In this document: positions 9,201 through 19,790 of the stretch, one piece after another
Position numbering within the stretch: the stretch's first letter is position 1
Layout: the number at the start of each line of letters is the position of its first letter
Assembly (NCBI GenBank): GCA_029782135.1
Contig: JAKOVI010000027.1
Location: forward strand, 1-60,000
DNA length: 60,000 nt
Source: Bacillota bacterium
Lineage (GTDB): Bacteria; Bacillota; UBA4882; UBA10575
Direction of reading: 5' to 3'
Translations under genes and position numbers: made by a program
Notes under the pieces: model-generated
Told to the model about the DNA's origin: nothing
Seen by the model: only the letters and a program-made list of their open reading frames with translations
Database searches by the model: none

Positions 9201-10687
9201 TGGCCCGGGCGGTTATTGGCGGTCTCAGTTTTTCGATGCTCCTCACCCTCGTCTTAATTCCGGTCCTCTTTACCGCTGTTACGGAGCGGGTAAACAAAGC
9301 CCGGTCACATCACCGGCTAGCCCGCCCTGCGGCTAACGGGCTAGCAGCCTTCATCCTCCTGTTCGGCCTGGTACTGGGTTGCACCCGTCCGGCCTGGGCC
9401 GGAACAGGAACGGCCAACCTCACTTTGGGGGAAAGTATCAAACTGGCTCTCGCCCAGAGTGAAGACGGCCAAATCATTCTTTACCAGCGGGAGCGGGCAG
9501 CCAGCAGCTTACGGGAAGCAGGTGGCGACAAAGCCCTCCAAGCCTACTCTGACTTCAAGGCCGGAACCGGCCCGACACCGCTTTCGGTTGGACTCAATTT
9601 GGAAAAGAGTCTCCCCTTGACCAATCTGTGGGGTGTAACCTCATATACCGAAACAATTACCTTACAAAATCACCAGTTGACCCTTTTCTCCCTCGAACTC
9701 CAGGAAGAGCAGCTCATTTCCCGGATCATCTCTGCTTACCAGCAGGTCCTCCTCACCGGCCGCCGCCGGGAGTTGGCCAAGCAGAACCTCCAGCAGGTTC
9801 AGGCTTTTTCTGAAGAAGTCAAGCTCAAGTCCGAATTGGGTTTAACAAATATCGTCGAAGAAACTAGAGCCCAGGCGCAACTGGCTGCCGCGGAGAGCGG
9901 GTTGGTCCGGGCGGAGCAACAATACCAGTTGGCTGTCTTTAATTTAAAGCGGCTCTTAAATCTTGATCCCCAGGATGAACCAGCCTTAGCCCCATTACCA
10001 GCTGTAAACTATACCGGGGATCTGGAAACTTTAATCCAAATTGCCGCCGCCCGGCGGTCTGATCTCAAACAGGCAAAAATCAGGATCAACCAGGCGGAAA
10101 CCTTGCTCGCTCTGGCTAAACTCGCAAACAACCTGGGAATCGGCTTAAATTGGAACTTCACCGCCCCTAATCTCTCGGCCGACCTTAGCCTTTCCAACCA
10201 AACCCAAGGCCGTACGACCGGCGAATGGGGCGTGGCTGCTAAAACCGGACTGGTGATTAACACCCCCGGCTTTAAAACTGACGGCCAAAGCAAACTGGAG
10301 TTAGTCCTCCGCTGGAACTGGTTGGATGGCAACCGCCGACAGGAACGGATCGTACAAGCAGAATTAGTACGGGAGCAACAGGAAGCTGAATTACGAAAAC
10401 TGGAGAAGACCATTGAATATGAGGTTACCGAAGCCTATTACCGCTTCCTTGACCAGCAGAACAATATCACAACCAGTGAATTGCAACTCATCTATAACCG
10501 GACCAATTGGGAAGCCCTCCTGGCGAAATACCGGCTCGGACTGGCTTCGATTAAAGAGGTGCTCGATGCCCAGCTACTCCTTGCCCAGGCGGAAACAAAC
10601 TTTGAACAGAGTAAAGCCGATCTGTTCCTGGCCTATATCGATCTGCTCAAGGTCACCGGCCAGCTGCGGGAGGCCCCTTTCCATTAA
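6266..10687 (+). CDS. RND (HAE1-type) efflux permease fused to a TolC-family outer-membrane factor
   Basis: One uninterrupted 1473-residue frame holds two proteins that are normally separate. Residues 1 to ~1010 are a complete RND permease: N-terminal TM1 with 'RRPVTTTM', porter domains, TM4 'LGVGMLVDN' with proton-relay Asp398, and TM10 'GIAVNNGIVLISYF', where AcrB has a lysine. Residues ~1025-1046 form a new signal-like helix with a possible lipobox (VLGC, Cys1039) and a possible AWA/G cut (1045/1046). Residues ~1046-1473 are a full TolC-like domain with two alpha-helical OEP repeats ('LTLGESIKLALAQSE', 'RRSDLKQAKIRINQAE'). No in-frame ATG, GTG or TTG lies at the junction, so the channel has no separate start. 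Substrate unknown. Confidence 0.9.
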   Translation: MNLTSLCIRRPVTTTMIFLILVLLGLFNSAQMPIDLYPDIASPAVNISTTYSGAGPEEVEQLVTIPIEQAVATVNRVTAVSSSSQEGRSWVTVYFNWGVNLEQSIDEIRTNLDRIVRRLPDQAGTPTINRFDPSAAPIMTIGLSGQMDESFLRSIAENEISPELQKIDGLANVEVRGGRNRRITIALKRERLAAFGLTISQVASAIRNENIILPAGSLETETSEILLRTTGKLESVAELKEIIVAYRNGIPLYLRDLGTVEETLTGVETLVRIDQQPGIVLSLQKQSGANTVAVANEVYAILSTLQNKYPELNLRVLNDTSTFIRESVSGVANAALWGALLAGLVLLFFLQDWRATLIAGVVMPVSILATLVITYFFKMTLNTISLGGLALGVGMLVDNTVVVIDNISRKLEDPALTPAAAALEGTNEMRLALLASTLTTVCVFFPVIYLSGRTGIVFKELAYMVIFSLLCSFVVAVTLVPMLSAKYLKQKNRHRPEEGKESYLSALQKRWEHSYRNLLAWCLAHKTLVVLGCLFLFAITLLIWPLIGTELVPATDEGIISIYCTLPPGTKLAETDLQAQKFEALIAQIPEVENIEVSVTNTRANFTLRLHPRSKRQRSTNEVLEELQKKLVLPYAGASLRINARNSMRMLYSSSDSAIVIDLRGYNQELGRQTAEIIVSRLSALPGISNVAISRDAEEPEFRVAINRQRAADLGVSTARIAETIQSAFVGVTATTIRRNGEELPVHLSLQDADKASIQDVGRLLVPGRNNQLFPLSSMVEIKLSNSPVSIQRKDRERNIAVTARLTEGADLAATIRLIQAELKDLQLPPGFNLYYGGDFEEQQRSFSELRLALIMAVLLVYMVMASQFESLLDPFLIMFSLPFTLGGVLLMLLLTNTLINTQVYIGLIILAGIAVNNGIVLISYFRLLLSRGLPLHEAVLSGSAARLRPVLMTSITTIFGLTPLALGIGTGSELQAPMARAVIGGLSFSMLLTLVLIPVLFTAVTERVNKARSHHRLARPAANGLAAFILLFGLVLGCTRPAWAGTGTANLTLGESIKLALAQSEDGQIILYQRERAASSLREAGGDKALQAYSDFKAGTGPTPLSVGLNLEKSLPLTNLWGVTSYTETITLQNHQLTLFSLELQEEQLISRIISAYQQVLLTGRRRELAKQNLQQVQAFSEEVKLKSELGLTNIVEETRAQAQLAAAESGLVRAEQQYQLAVFNLKRLLNLDPQDEPALAPLPAVNYTGDLETLIQIAAARRSDLKQAKIRINQAETLLALAKLANNLGIGLNWNFTAPNLSADLSLSNQTQGRTTGEWGVAAKTGLVINTPGFKTDGQSKLELVLRWNWLDGNRRQERIVQAELVREQQEAELRKLEKTIEYEVTEAYYRFLDQQNNITTSELQLIYNRTNWEALLAKYRLGLASIKEVLDAQLLLAQAETNFEQSKADLFLAYIDLLKVTGQLREAPFH

Positions 10688-10700
10688 AGGCAAAAAAAAT

Positions 10701-10739
10701 AAAGCCCAACCCTTTGGTCAATAAGGGGTTGGGCTTTTC
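10701..10739. terminator. Bidirectional terminator between the efflux operon and rlmH
   Basis: AAAGCCCAACCC (10701-10712) pairs with GGGTTGGGCTTT (10726-10737), extended by further pairs near the loop. T-runs flank it on both strands. It serves both convergent units. Confidence 0.85.
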
Positions 10740-10757
10740 TGTCTTTAACTCTCCTTT

Positions 10758-11222
10758 CTAAAGATGATATTTCTCCCCTCTTAAAATCTTAAACCCCCGG
10801 TATATCTGTTCAACCAGGATCAACCGGAACAACTGGTGGGGGAAGGTCAGGGTGGAGAAGGAGACCACCTCATGCACCTGGGCGAGAACCTCCGGGGCCA
10901 AGCCGGAAGGACCACCAATAATCAGCAGCACTTCTTTTCCTTCCCGTTCCCTTTCCCCTAACCAATGGGCCAACTCTTCCGAGGTGAGCATCTTGCCCCC
11001 CGGATCAAAAGCAAGTTGATAAGCGTTCTTCTTCATAGCCGCGCAGATTTTCTTTCCTTCCGCGGTTTTCGCTTCGTCCGGATCTTTTCCCAAGGGCGAG
11101 TCTGGAATTTCGACTATTTTTAATTTAACATAGGGGGTCAAGCGTTTCTGGTACTCGGCAACCCCTTTCCGCAGGTAATCCTCCTTGAGTTTCCCGACCG
11201 CCAGGATTGTTAGATGAAGCAT
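10758..11222 (-). CDS. rlmH: RlmH: 23S rRNA (pseudouridine1915-N3) methyltransferase
   Basis: SAM-dependent SPOUT-class enzyme that methylates pseudouridine 1915 in helix 69 of 23S rRNA. The 154-residue sequence fits: 'ILAVGKLKEDYLRKGVAEY' start, 'FDPGGKMLTSEELAHWL', the knotted SAM site 'LLIIGGPSGLAPEV', and the C-terminal 'FPHQLFRLILVEQIYRGFKI' (ends given) with 'GEKYH'. The start is ATG with GGAAGTGAGG upstream. In Firmicutes rlmH often follows htrA, as here, although a 209-bp inverted-repeat element separates them. Confidence 0.96.
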   Translation of the reverse strand: MLHLTILAVGKLKEDYLRKGVAEYQKRLTPYVKLKIVEIPDSPLGKDPDEAKTAEGKKICAAMKKNAYQLAFDPGGKMLTSEELAHWLGEREREGKEVLLIIGGPSGLAPEVLAQVHEVVSFSTLTFPHQLFRLILVEQIYRGFKILRGEKYHL

Positions 11223-11326
11223 CTTTCCTCACTTCCCTTGCAGAATAACACTGAACCCTCAATCAAGCTATCCAGAAAAGTCTTCTCTTTTTGCAAATTA
11301 TTCGTGTTCAAAATTTCCTCATAAAA

Positions 11327-11535
11327 CCGGACAGAATGGTGTTCTCCGGTGACTTGAATTTCTTGGCAAAGTATTCTTAGCGAAGCGGAGATTGAAAGCC
11401 GGTCGAGCGACACGGAAGTCGCGAGCCGCTTTTGGTTCAGGAGGAACCATAAAGCGGTTGCCCGCTTTCAATCGGAGCTGAGTTTTAGAATACACCAAGA
11501 AATCCACCGGAACATGGAAACACCATTCTGTCCGG
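11327..11535. repeat. 209-bp long inverted-repeat element with branched internal hairpins
   Basis: Outer arms CCGGACAGAATGGTGTT (11327-11343) and AACACCATTCTGTCCGG (11519-11535) are perfect over 17 bp. Pairing then continues with bulges: TCCGGTG/CACCGGA, ATTTCTTGG/CCAAGAAAT, GTATTCT/AGAATAC, ATTGAAAGC/GCTTTCAAT. Inside are two more hairpins: GCGAC-N6-GTCGC (about 11406-11421) and CCGCTTT-TGGTTC / GAACCA-T-AAAGCGG (about 11426-11457). It carries no convincing gene. It could be a structured RNA on either strand or a MITE-like element; no flanking duplication is obvious. The surrounding 363-bp gap (11223-11585) contains only this and a terminator. Confidence 0.75.
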
Positions 11536-11557
11536 GTGAAAATTGTAAGGCGTTCGT

Positions 11558-11587
11558 AAAAAAAGCCCACAACCGTGGGCTTTTTTT
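11558..11587. terminator. Bidirectional terminator overlapping the htrA stop codon
   Basis: A run of A, GCCCAC, 4-nt loop, GTGGGC and a run of T make a perfect 13-bp stem with U-tracts in both directions. The htrA TAA lies in its distal T-run. It would end htrA on the minus strand and any plus-strand transcript of the inverted-repeat element. Confidence 0.88.
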
Positions 11588-12734
11588 ACCGGATCGGTCC
11601 GGCGATAACCTCTACTTTATACTTCCGGTTGTTCCGGATAATCTCCATCGTTACTTTATCGCCGACTTTGAGGTCCAAACCGACAAAGTTGGCCCCTTTC
11701 GTAATCTCTTGACCGTTGATGGAAACCACCACATCGCCCGCTTTAATCCCGGCCTTCGCCGCCGGGCCGGAAGCGACCTGGGTGATGAGAAAGCCTTGCT
11801 CAACAGGGAGTTTAATCCGGAAGCGTTGTTCGATCAGGCTCTTATTACTGGCATCGAACGGTAAATAGGTGATGCCAATCGCACCGGGACGCCGCAGTTC
11901 ACCTTTGATGATCAGTTCGGCGATCTCCCGCGCTTTATCGATCGGAATCGCAAAGCCGATTCCTTGTGCTTCTTCAATAATCGCCGTATTGATCCCGATC
12001 ACCTTTCCTTCACTATCCAACAAGGGTCCGCCTGAGTTGCCGGGGTTAATGGACGCATCGGTCTGGATCAGATCGCGCAACGAAGTATCCTGTCCGGAAG
12101 CAATATTCCTCCCCAATGCACTAATAACCCCGACGGTCACGGTGTTGTTCAAGCTTTCGCCAATCGGGTTCCCAATCGCAATCGCCATTTGTCCAACCTT
12201 CAGGCCGGCAGAGCGCCCAAACTGGGCGACCGGAAACCCTTTCCCTTCAATCTTCAAAACGGCCAAATCATTATCGGGATCCCCGCCGATCAGTTTTGCC
12301 GCTACTTTACGGCCATCGTTTAAGACAACTAAAATCTCTTCCGCTTCAGCGATCACATGGTAATTGGTGAGGATGTGACCATCCTCACGGAAAATCACAC
12401 CCGAACCGAGCCCCTGTACCGGCTGGTAACCAACCAAACCGAAGAAGAAATCTTTCACCTCGACCATACTGGTGGTCGTAATCATCACCACACTCGGTCC
12501 GACCTTCTCCACGACCTGGACCGTCGCGCGCTCATATTCCGTTAGCAGTCCCGGAGACTGGGTGGTAGATGGTGTTTTTTCCTCTTGTACTACCGGCGGA
12601 ACGACCAAGGCCTGGCCCAACCCGGTATATTTGACGGCAAGCAACATAAGGAAAGCGCCCATAAAGGCCGCCACCAACAATAGCGTAAATAGCCCGATCC
12701 GGGAAGAAGATCGTTCAAATCTGATCGTGCTCAC
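11586..12734 (-). CDS. htrA: HtrA/DegP-type membrane-anchored serine protease
   Basis: Envelope quality-control protease. The 382-residue layout is an N-terminal membrane anchor (about 13-34), a trypsin-like domain with the triad His126 (TNYHV), Asp156 (DNDLAV) and Ser234 (GNSGGP), then one PDZ domain (about 285-375, 'GDVVVSINGQEI'). This is the DegS/HtrA architecture with one PDZ. The GTG start overlaps the stop of the upstream coiled-coil gene (GTGA), so the pair is coupled. Paralogues exist in many species, so a specific name such as degS would be a guess. Confidence 0.95.
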   Translation of the reverse strand: MSTIRFERSSSRIGLFTLLLVAAFMGAFLMLLAVKYTGLGQALVVPPVVQEEKTPSTTQSPGLLTEYERATVQVVEKVGPSVVMITTTSMVEVKDFFFGLVGYQPVQGLGSGVIFREDGHILTNYHVIAEAEEILVVLNDGRKVAAKLIGGDPDNDLAVLKIEGKGFPVAQFGRSAGLKVGQMAIAIGNPIGESLNNTVTVGVISALGRNIASGQDTSLRDLIQTDASINPGNSGGPLLDSEGKVIGINTAIIEEAQGIGFAIPIDKAREIAELIIKGELRRPGAIGITYLPFDASNKSLIEQRFRIKLPVEQGFLITQVASGPAAKAGIKAGDVVVSINGQEITKGANFVGLDLKVGDKVTMEIIRNNRKYKVEVIAGPIR

Positions 12735-14536
12735 CTCCCGCCAGCCAATTTTTCTCCCGCTCTATTTTCTATTAATATGATCTGACCGCTTGGAAACCAT
12801 TCTTGCAAAAGCGAAAGAAGGCCGATCTTCCGGTCGGCCGGCAATTGCTCAAGAATACTCAAGATCAGGAACGCCTTCTCCTTCGCTTGACGTTGCCGGG
12901 ATAAAGCCAGCCGGAAAGCAAGCACAACCAGTCCGGCGGTTCCTGGTTCCAACTGGTGGGACGGCGCTTCTCCGCCGGCGCCGCTCACGATAAACCCTAA
13001 CTGATCCCCTTCAAGATGGGGGGTGAGGAACCGGTACTGCCCGGCGGTCAAAACCCCCAGCATATTACTGGCGTCCTGATATAAAACCGCCAGCGGGTCA
13101 TCCCCCCAGGTGTTGGGCTCTTCAACAGCCGTCGCCAATTCAACCTCAAGCGTTTTCCGTTTTTGATCCAAATAGGCGAGGGCTGCTTCCGGCTGCTCCT
13201 GCCCAAGCCCGGTCAGCAGGGCAGTCAACTCGGTATCCACGATCCGTTTTTTCTGTTTGAGTTCCCGGAGGGCTTTCACTTTTGTTTTGACCGACTCCAA
13301 CTCTTCACGGCCCGCCAAATTAAAAAGCTGCTCCAATTGTTGCCGGAGATGCTCCTCCCTTTTTTTGGCCATTGCCAAGCGCTCAAGGGTCTGTTCATCC
13401 CCTTTGGACCGGGGAGTGGGACGTTCCAGTTTTGACAGATCTTGATAATACTGTTCCAGTTGTGCTTTTTCCGCCAAATAATCCTCCGGACGTTTCCCTT
13501 TCAGCAAAACCCGGAGTTCCTCCCGGATCAGCGCCAAGTCCTGCAGCAACTTCTCGATCCTTTGTTTCCGTTCTTCAATCAACTCTTTCTGCCGTAACCG
13601 CGAAAACAGCCCCATACTTTCGAGACGGCTTAACTCTACTTCTTCCTTTTGCAGATAGGTCATCCGCTGTTCTTTGATCTTTAAGAGCTTCAGCACCCGT
13701 TCTTCGACCTCGGGTGTATAAAGACTCCGGTCAAAAGCAGCGATTTTTTCCCTTAACCGTTGCGCTTCCCGCTCAATTATCTTCCGCGCTTCCTGTTTCT
13801 CCCGGACCTGCTCTTCATAAAAGCTCCGTTCCAAAGACGCCGCTGTATACTCCTGTGCCAATTCCTCCAGCAGATCACCTTGCCCGCTGGAGAGGAACTT
13901 TTCATACGCGGCATACTGTTCTTCCTCCTGCACCAACTCGTTGCTCTCCTTTTGCAGATCCGTGATTCGCTGCTGCAGGCGGTCGATCTTTTCGATCTCA
14001 AGTTTGATCTGGCTGGAATTGGTCGTGGAGAACGCCGGCGGAACAATCCGTTGACAAGCACCGGTGCTGATCAGTTGTTGGACATGTTCGCGCACCAGGG
14101 GCGCGTGTTGATTCAGCAGCAATTGATCGGGCTCAAACAGGGAGATCACTTCAAAATCCAACGGGTTTAATGTTCCGACCTCACGGTAGAGTAAGTCCAT
14201 TAACGCGGTGGCGGGGAGGGAAAGCAGGCGCCGCGCTTGACACTGAAAAATCTCCAGGGACTCATCGTTAAAATTCCGGCCGATCAGATATTCACCGTCT
14301 TCCGTTTCGATGACCAAGGAAGCGCTATACTCTCCCCCTTTTACCCGGGAGATATACCGCTCACAACGCGCCCGGCGGTGCGGCGGAAAACCGAATAAGA
14401 CGGCCATGATCACTTCGCATAACACTTGCTGCTCTTCTGCGTTGCGCGCGGTAAAGGTCACCACAGGTTTTCCCCCGTCATATTCGCGGTCAACCAGTTC
14501 ACCAAATCGTTTAACCATCAGTTTTTTGATCTGCAA
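12731..14536 (-). CDS. Coiled-coil protein resembling a YhaN/Rad50-type ATPase with all nucleotide motifs degraded
   Basis: The 601 residues start like YhaN/AAA_27 proteins (MQIKKLMVKRFGELVD) and keep the spacing to 'AVLFGF'. The P-loop position, normally GPNEAGKST, reads ARNAEEQQV (residues 30-38). Residues ~185-450 are charged heptad-like coiled coil. The C-terminal head has 'LEPGTAGLVVLAFRLALSR' where the ABC signature should be, and 'AFLILSILEQL' where Walker B should carry acidic residues. I therefore see a full-length SMC-like fold without ATPase chemistry, not a broken gene. TTG start behind GAGG. It lies between gyrA and htrA and is coupled to htrA. Function unknown. Confidence 0.7.
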   Translation of the reverse strand: MQIKKLMVKRFGELVDREYDGGKPVVTFTARNAEEQQVLCEVIMAVLFGFPPHRRARCERYISRVKGGEYSASLVIETEDGEYLIGRNFNDESLEIFQCQARRLLSLPATALMDLLYREVGTLNPLDFEVISLFEPDQLLLNQHAPLVREHVQQLISTGACQRIVPPAFSTTNSSQIKLEIEKIDRLQQRITDLQKESNELVQEEEQYAAYEKFLSSGQGDLLEELAQEYTAASLERSFYEEQVREKQEARKIIEREAQRLREKIAAFDRSLYTPEVEERVLKLLKIKEQRMTYLQKEEVELSRLESMGLFSRLRQKELIEERKQRIEKLLQDLALIREELRVLLKGKRPEDYLAEKAQLEQYYQDLSKLERPTPRSKGDEQTLERLAMAKKREEHLRQQLEQLFNLAGREELESVKTKVKALRELKQKKRIVDTELTALLTGLGQEQPEAALAYLDQKRKTLEVELATAVEEPNTWGDDPLAVLYQDASNMLGVLTAGQYRFLTPHLEGDQLGFIVSGAGGEAPSHQLEPGTAGLVVLAFRLALSRQRQAKEKAFLILSILEQLPADRKIGLLSLLQEWFPSGQIILIENRAGEKLAGGR

Positions 14537-14589
14537 ATAACCTCACCCGTTCCGGAAATGCTCCTATACAGTATAGAAGGGGATTTCCC

Positions 14590-17049
14590 TTACTCGCTAC
14601 TTTCCCCCTCGTCCTCGTCGGCTCTACCGACCACCCGGGCTAAAGCGACAACCCGGTCATTTTCATCTAAACGCATTATCCTGACCCCTTGTGTATCCCG
14701 GCCGAGCGACGGGATGTCGCTAACCGTCACCCGGATAATCAACCCGCTGGCATTAATCAGCATTAATTCATATTCCGGATAGACGCCTCTCCCGCCAATG
14801 ATCTCGCCGGTTTTTGCTGTTTTCTTCAGGGTTTTTATCCCAATTCCGCCCCGGGACTGGAGGCGGTATTGGGTAAACGGCGTTCTCTTTCCGTAACCGT
14901 TTTCGGTAATGACCAATAATTCCGCGTCATCCTTCACGACATCCATCCCGACAACCAAGTCTTGATCGCGTAAGGTAATTCCCTTTACGCCCCGGGCGGT
15001 CCGCCCCATCGGTCTAATCTCCTCTTCCTTGCACCGGAGCGCCTGACCGTTTTTGGTGATAAAGACGATCTCCCGGTCACCGTCGGTGAGACGGACATCA
15101 ATTAACTCGTCGCCTGGATCAAGGGTGATCCCGATCAACCCGGTGCGGCGGTTGTTTCTGAATTGCGATAAATCGGTCTTCTTCACAACACCCCGCCGGG
15201 TACACATGAGCAAGTATTGATCTTCACTAAATTCTTTGACCGGGATGAAGGCGTTAATCCGTTCGCCGGGGGCCAACTGAATCAGATTAATCAATGCCAC
15301 TCCGCGGGCCTGCCGGGAAGCCTCCGGAATATCAAAGCCACGGAGTTGATAGACACGCCCCTGGTTGGAGAAGAACAAGACATAGTCATGGGTCGACGTG
15401 ACAAATAAATGTTCGACAAAGTCTTCTTCCGATTTGGTACTGATCCCGGCAATTCCCCGGCCGCCCCGCCGTTGGCTCTTATAGGTGTTGATGGGGAGGC
15501 GTTTGATATAACCGCTATGGGTAATCGTGACGACAATATCCTCATCGGCAATCAGATCTTCCACTGAGATCTCCTCTTCGTCATGGACAATCTCAGTACG
15601 GCGCGGGTCAGCATATTTTTCTTTAATCACCAGCAGTTCGTCTTTGACCACCGCCATAATTTTGGCCGGATCAGCCAGTAACTCCCGGTAGTAAGCGATC
15701 GTCTTTGTCAGCTGAGCATACTCTTCCTCCAGTTTTTCCCGCTGCAGACCGGTCAGGCTCTGGAGGCGCATATCCAAAATCGCCTGGGCTTGACGTTCGG
15801 AGAGGCCGAACTTCTGCATTAACCCTTCCCGGGCACTCTCCACCGTCCGCGACGACCGGATGAGCTTAATGACGGCGTCGATATGGTCAAGCGCGATCCT
15901 TAAGCCTTCAATAATATGCGCCCGTTCTTCCGCTTTCCCGAGATCAAATTTTGTCCGCCGGGTAATAATCTCGCGTTGGTGATCCAGATAATGCTGGAGA
16001 AGATCCTTCAAGCCCAAAACCTGCGGTTCATTATCCACCAGCACCAGCATGATCACGCCAAAAGTATCCTGGAGTTGTGTATGTTTGAAGAGTTGATTCA
16101 GGATGATATGGGGGTTGGCATCCCGCTTCAGTTCAATAACGATCCGCATCCCGGAACGGTCCGATTCATCGCGCAGGTCGGTAATTCCCTCGATCTCCTT
16201 GTTCCTTACTAACTCTGCGATCTTCTCAATTAATTTAGCCTTGTTGACCAGATAAGGAATTTCCGTCACAATAATCTGGCTTTTTCCGTTGTTCAGGGTT
16301 TCAATTTTTGTTCTAGCCCGGACTTTGATTCTTCCCCGACCGGTCAGATAGGCCTCGCGGATCCCGTCCCGTCCCAGAATAATTCCCCCGGTCGGAAAGT
16401 CGGGTCCTTTCACGTATTTGAACAAAGCTTCCGGCTGCGTATCCGGGTGATCGATCAAATAAACCGCCCCGTCAATTACTTCCCCTAGATTATGCGGGGG
16501 GATATTCGTCGCCATTCCGACCGCAATCCCGGAGGAGCCATTCACCAGCAAGTTGGGGAAACGCGAAGGTAAAACAACCGGTTCTTCCAAACTACCGTCA
16601 AAATTCGGCGTAAAATCGACCGTATTTTTCTCGATATCAGCCAGCAACTCCATCGCCAGCTTGGAGAGGCGAACTTCGGTATACCGCATCGCCGCCGGCG
16701 GATCGCCGTCCACCGAACCAAAGTTACCATGGCCGTCAATTAAAGGATTCCGGTAGGAAAAATCCTGCGCCATCCGGACGGCCGAATCATAGATCGCCGC
16801 ATCACCGTGGGGATGATATCTTCCCATCACATCTCCCACAATGCGCGCGGATTTTTTATAAGGTTTATCCGGGGTTGTCCCGGATTCATACATTCCGTAT
16901 AATATCCGCCGGTGGACCGGTTTGAGCCCGTCCCGGACATCCGGGAGTGCCCGCCCGACGATCACACTCATCGCATAGCTAAGATAAGACCGTTTCATCT
17001 CTTGTTCGAGATCGACCGGGATAATTTTTCCTTCAAAGATTTCTGCCAA
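14590..17049 (-). CDS. gyrA: GyrA: DNA gyrase subunit A
   Basis: Subunit of the ATP-dependent type IIA topoisomerase that introduces negative supercoils. The 819 residues begin '[21 protein letters not shown]', with '[16 protein letters not shown]' (quinolone-determining region) and the catalytic Tyr in 'AAMRYTE'. The tower and coiled-coil regions follow ('[16 protein letters not shown]'), then the C-terminal beta-pinwheel with the gyrase-specific GyrA box-like 'SQRRGGRGI' and 'TARGVKGI' repeats. The TTG start has GGAGGGAG upstream. It lies 46 bp after gyrB on the same strand. Length is normal. Confidence 0.98.
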   Translation of the reverse strand: MAEIFEGKIIPVDLEQEMKRSYLSYAMSVIVGRALPDVRDGLKPVHRRILYGMYESGTTPDKPYKKSARIVGDVMGRYHPHGDAAIYDSAVRMAQDFSYRNPLIDGHGNFGSVDGDPPAAMRYTEVRLSKLAMELLADIEKNTVDFTPNFDGSLEEPVVLPSRFPNLLVNGSSGIAVGMATNIPPHNLGEVIDGAVYLIDHPDTQPEALFKYVKGPDFPTGGIILGRDGIREAYLTGRGRIKVRARTKIETLNNGKSQIIVTEIPYLVNKAKLIEKIAELVRNKEIEGITDLRDESDRSGMRIVIELKRDANPHIILNQLFKHTQLQDTFGVIMLVLVDNEPQVLGLKDLLQHYLDHQREIITRRTKFDLGKAEERAHIIEGLRIALDHIDAVIKLIRSSRTVESAREGLMQKFGLSERQAQAILDMRLQSLTGLQREKLEEEYAQLTKTIAYYRELLADPAKIMAVVKDELLVIKEKYADPRRTEIVHDEEEISVEDLIADEDIVVTITHSGYIKRLPINTYKSQRRGGRGIAGISTKSEEDFVEHLFVTSTHDYVLFFSNQGRVYQLRGFDIPEASRQARGVALINLIQLAPGERINAFIPVKEFSEDQYLLMCTRRGVVKKTDLSQFRNNRRTGLIGITLDPGDELIDVRLTDGDREIVFITKNGQALRCKEEEIRPMGRTARGVKGITLRDQDLVVGMDVVKDDAELLVITENGYGKRTPFTQYRLQSRGGIGIKTLKKTAKTGEIIGGRGVYPEYELMLINASGLIIRVTVSDIPSLGRDTQGVRIMRLDENDRVVALARVVGRADEDEGESSE

Positions 17050-17095
17050 ACTTCTCCCTCCATCGGATGCAGTTCTTCCCGTTCTGATCCGTTAA

Positions 17096-19292
<2,197 letters not shown>

Positions 19293-19304
19293 GGACACCC
19301 TCCT

Positions 19305-19790
19305 TTATCGGATCTTCTCCTCCTCCATCTCATTTTTCATCATCTGGTGCCGGTGATAGAAGCGGAGAAAAACAGTTCGCAGTTCCGGATCGGAAATTTG
19401 TTCCACCTCTTGGGCGAACGCCGGTGGAAGAGGGGACGCAGATAGTAGTCCTTTACTATTTTTCCCTGTTTTACTGGAATCATGAACCAGAGACAACGCA
19501 CCAACTGTTACTCTGAGATCATGGATCAACTTTCTCCCTAAATATCTTTGGTACTTCTTGATAATCTCTTTTTTAAAAAAAGTTAAATTATAGGCTAATG
19601 TGGGATCCGGAGTTTTGATCCATAAAATTCCGTTGCTGACCCGCACTGCTTCGGTTTTGGTTACCAACTGCTCGCCGATCACCTTTGGCCAATAATATAA
19701 AGCCAATCCTGATTTAACCTGGTTATTCTGCATCCAGGAGGAGAGCATCCCCTGGACAACCTCTGCTAAGGCGCTCACGTTGTTAATCAT
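19305..19790 (-). CDS. DciA-like protein (DUF721)
   Basis: A 161-residue protein with a DUF721/DciA-type N-terminal domain: 'WPKVIGEQLVTKTEAVRVSNGILWI' (ends given), 'AYNLTFFKKEIIKKYQRYLG' and 'IHDLRVTVG'. DciA proteins load or interact with the replicative helicase in many bacteria; in Firmicutes the role of recF-gyrB-linked copies is less clear. The ATG overlaps the end of recF. The low-complexity tail after residue ~110 is typical of the group. The family call is fairly secure, the helicase role is inferred. Confidence 0.75.
   Translation of the reverse strand: MINNVSALAEVVQGMLSSWMQNNQVKSGLALYYWPKVIGEQLVTKTEAVRVSNGILWIKTPDPTLAYNLTFFKKEIIKKYQRYLGRKLIHDLRVTVGALSLVHDSSKTGKNSKGLLSASPLPPAFAQEVEQISDPELRTVFLRFYHRHQMMKNEMEEEKIR

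Noticed and set aside
11210-11570. Two minus-strand frames (67 and 83 codons) across the inverted-repeat element
   Set aside because: They are explained by the palindromic structure, have no ribosome sites, and their translations show no family features.
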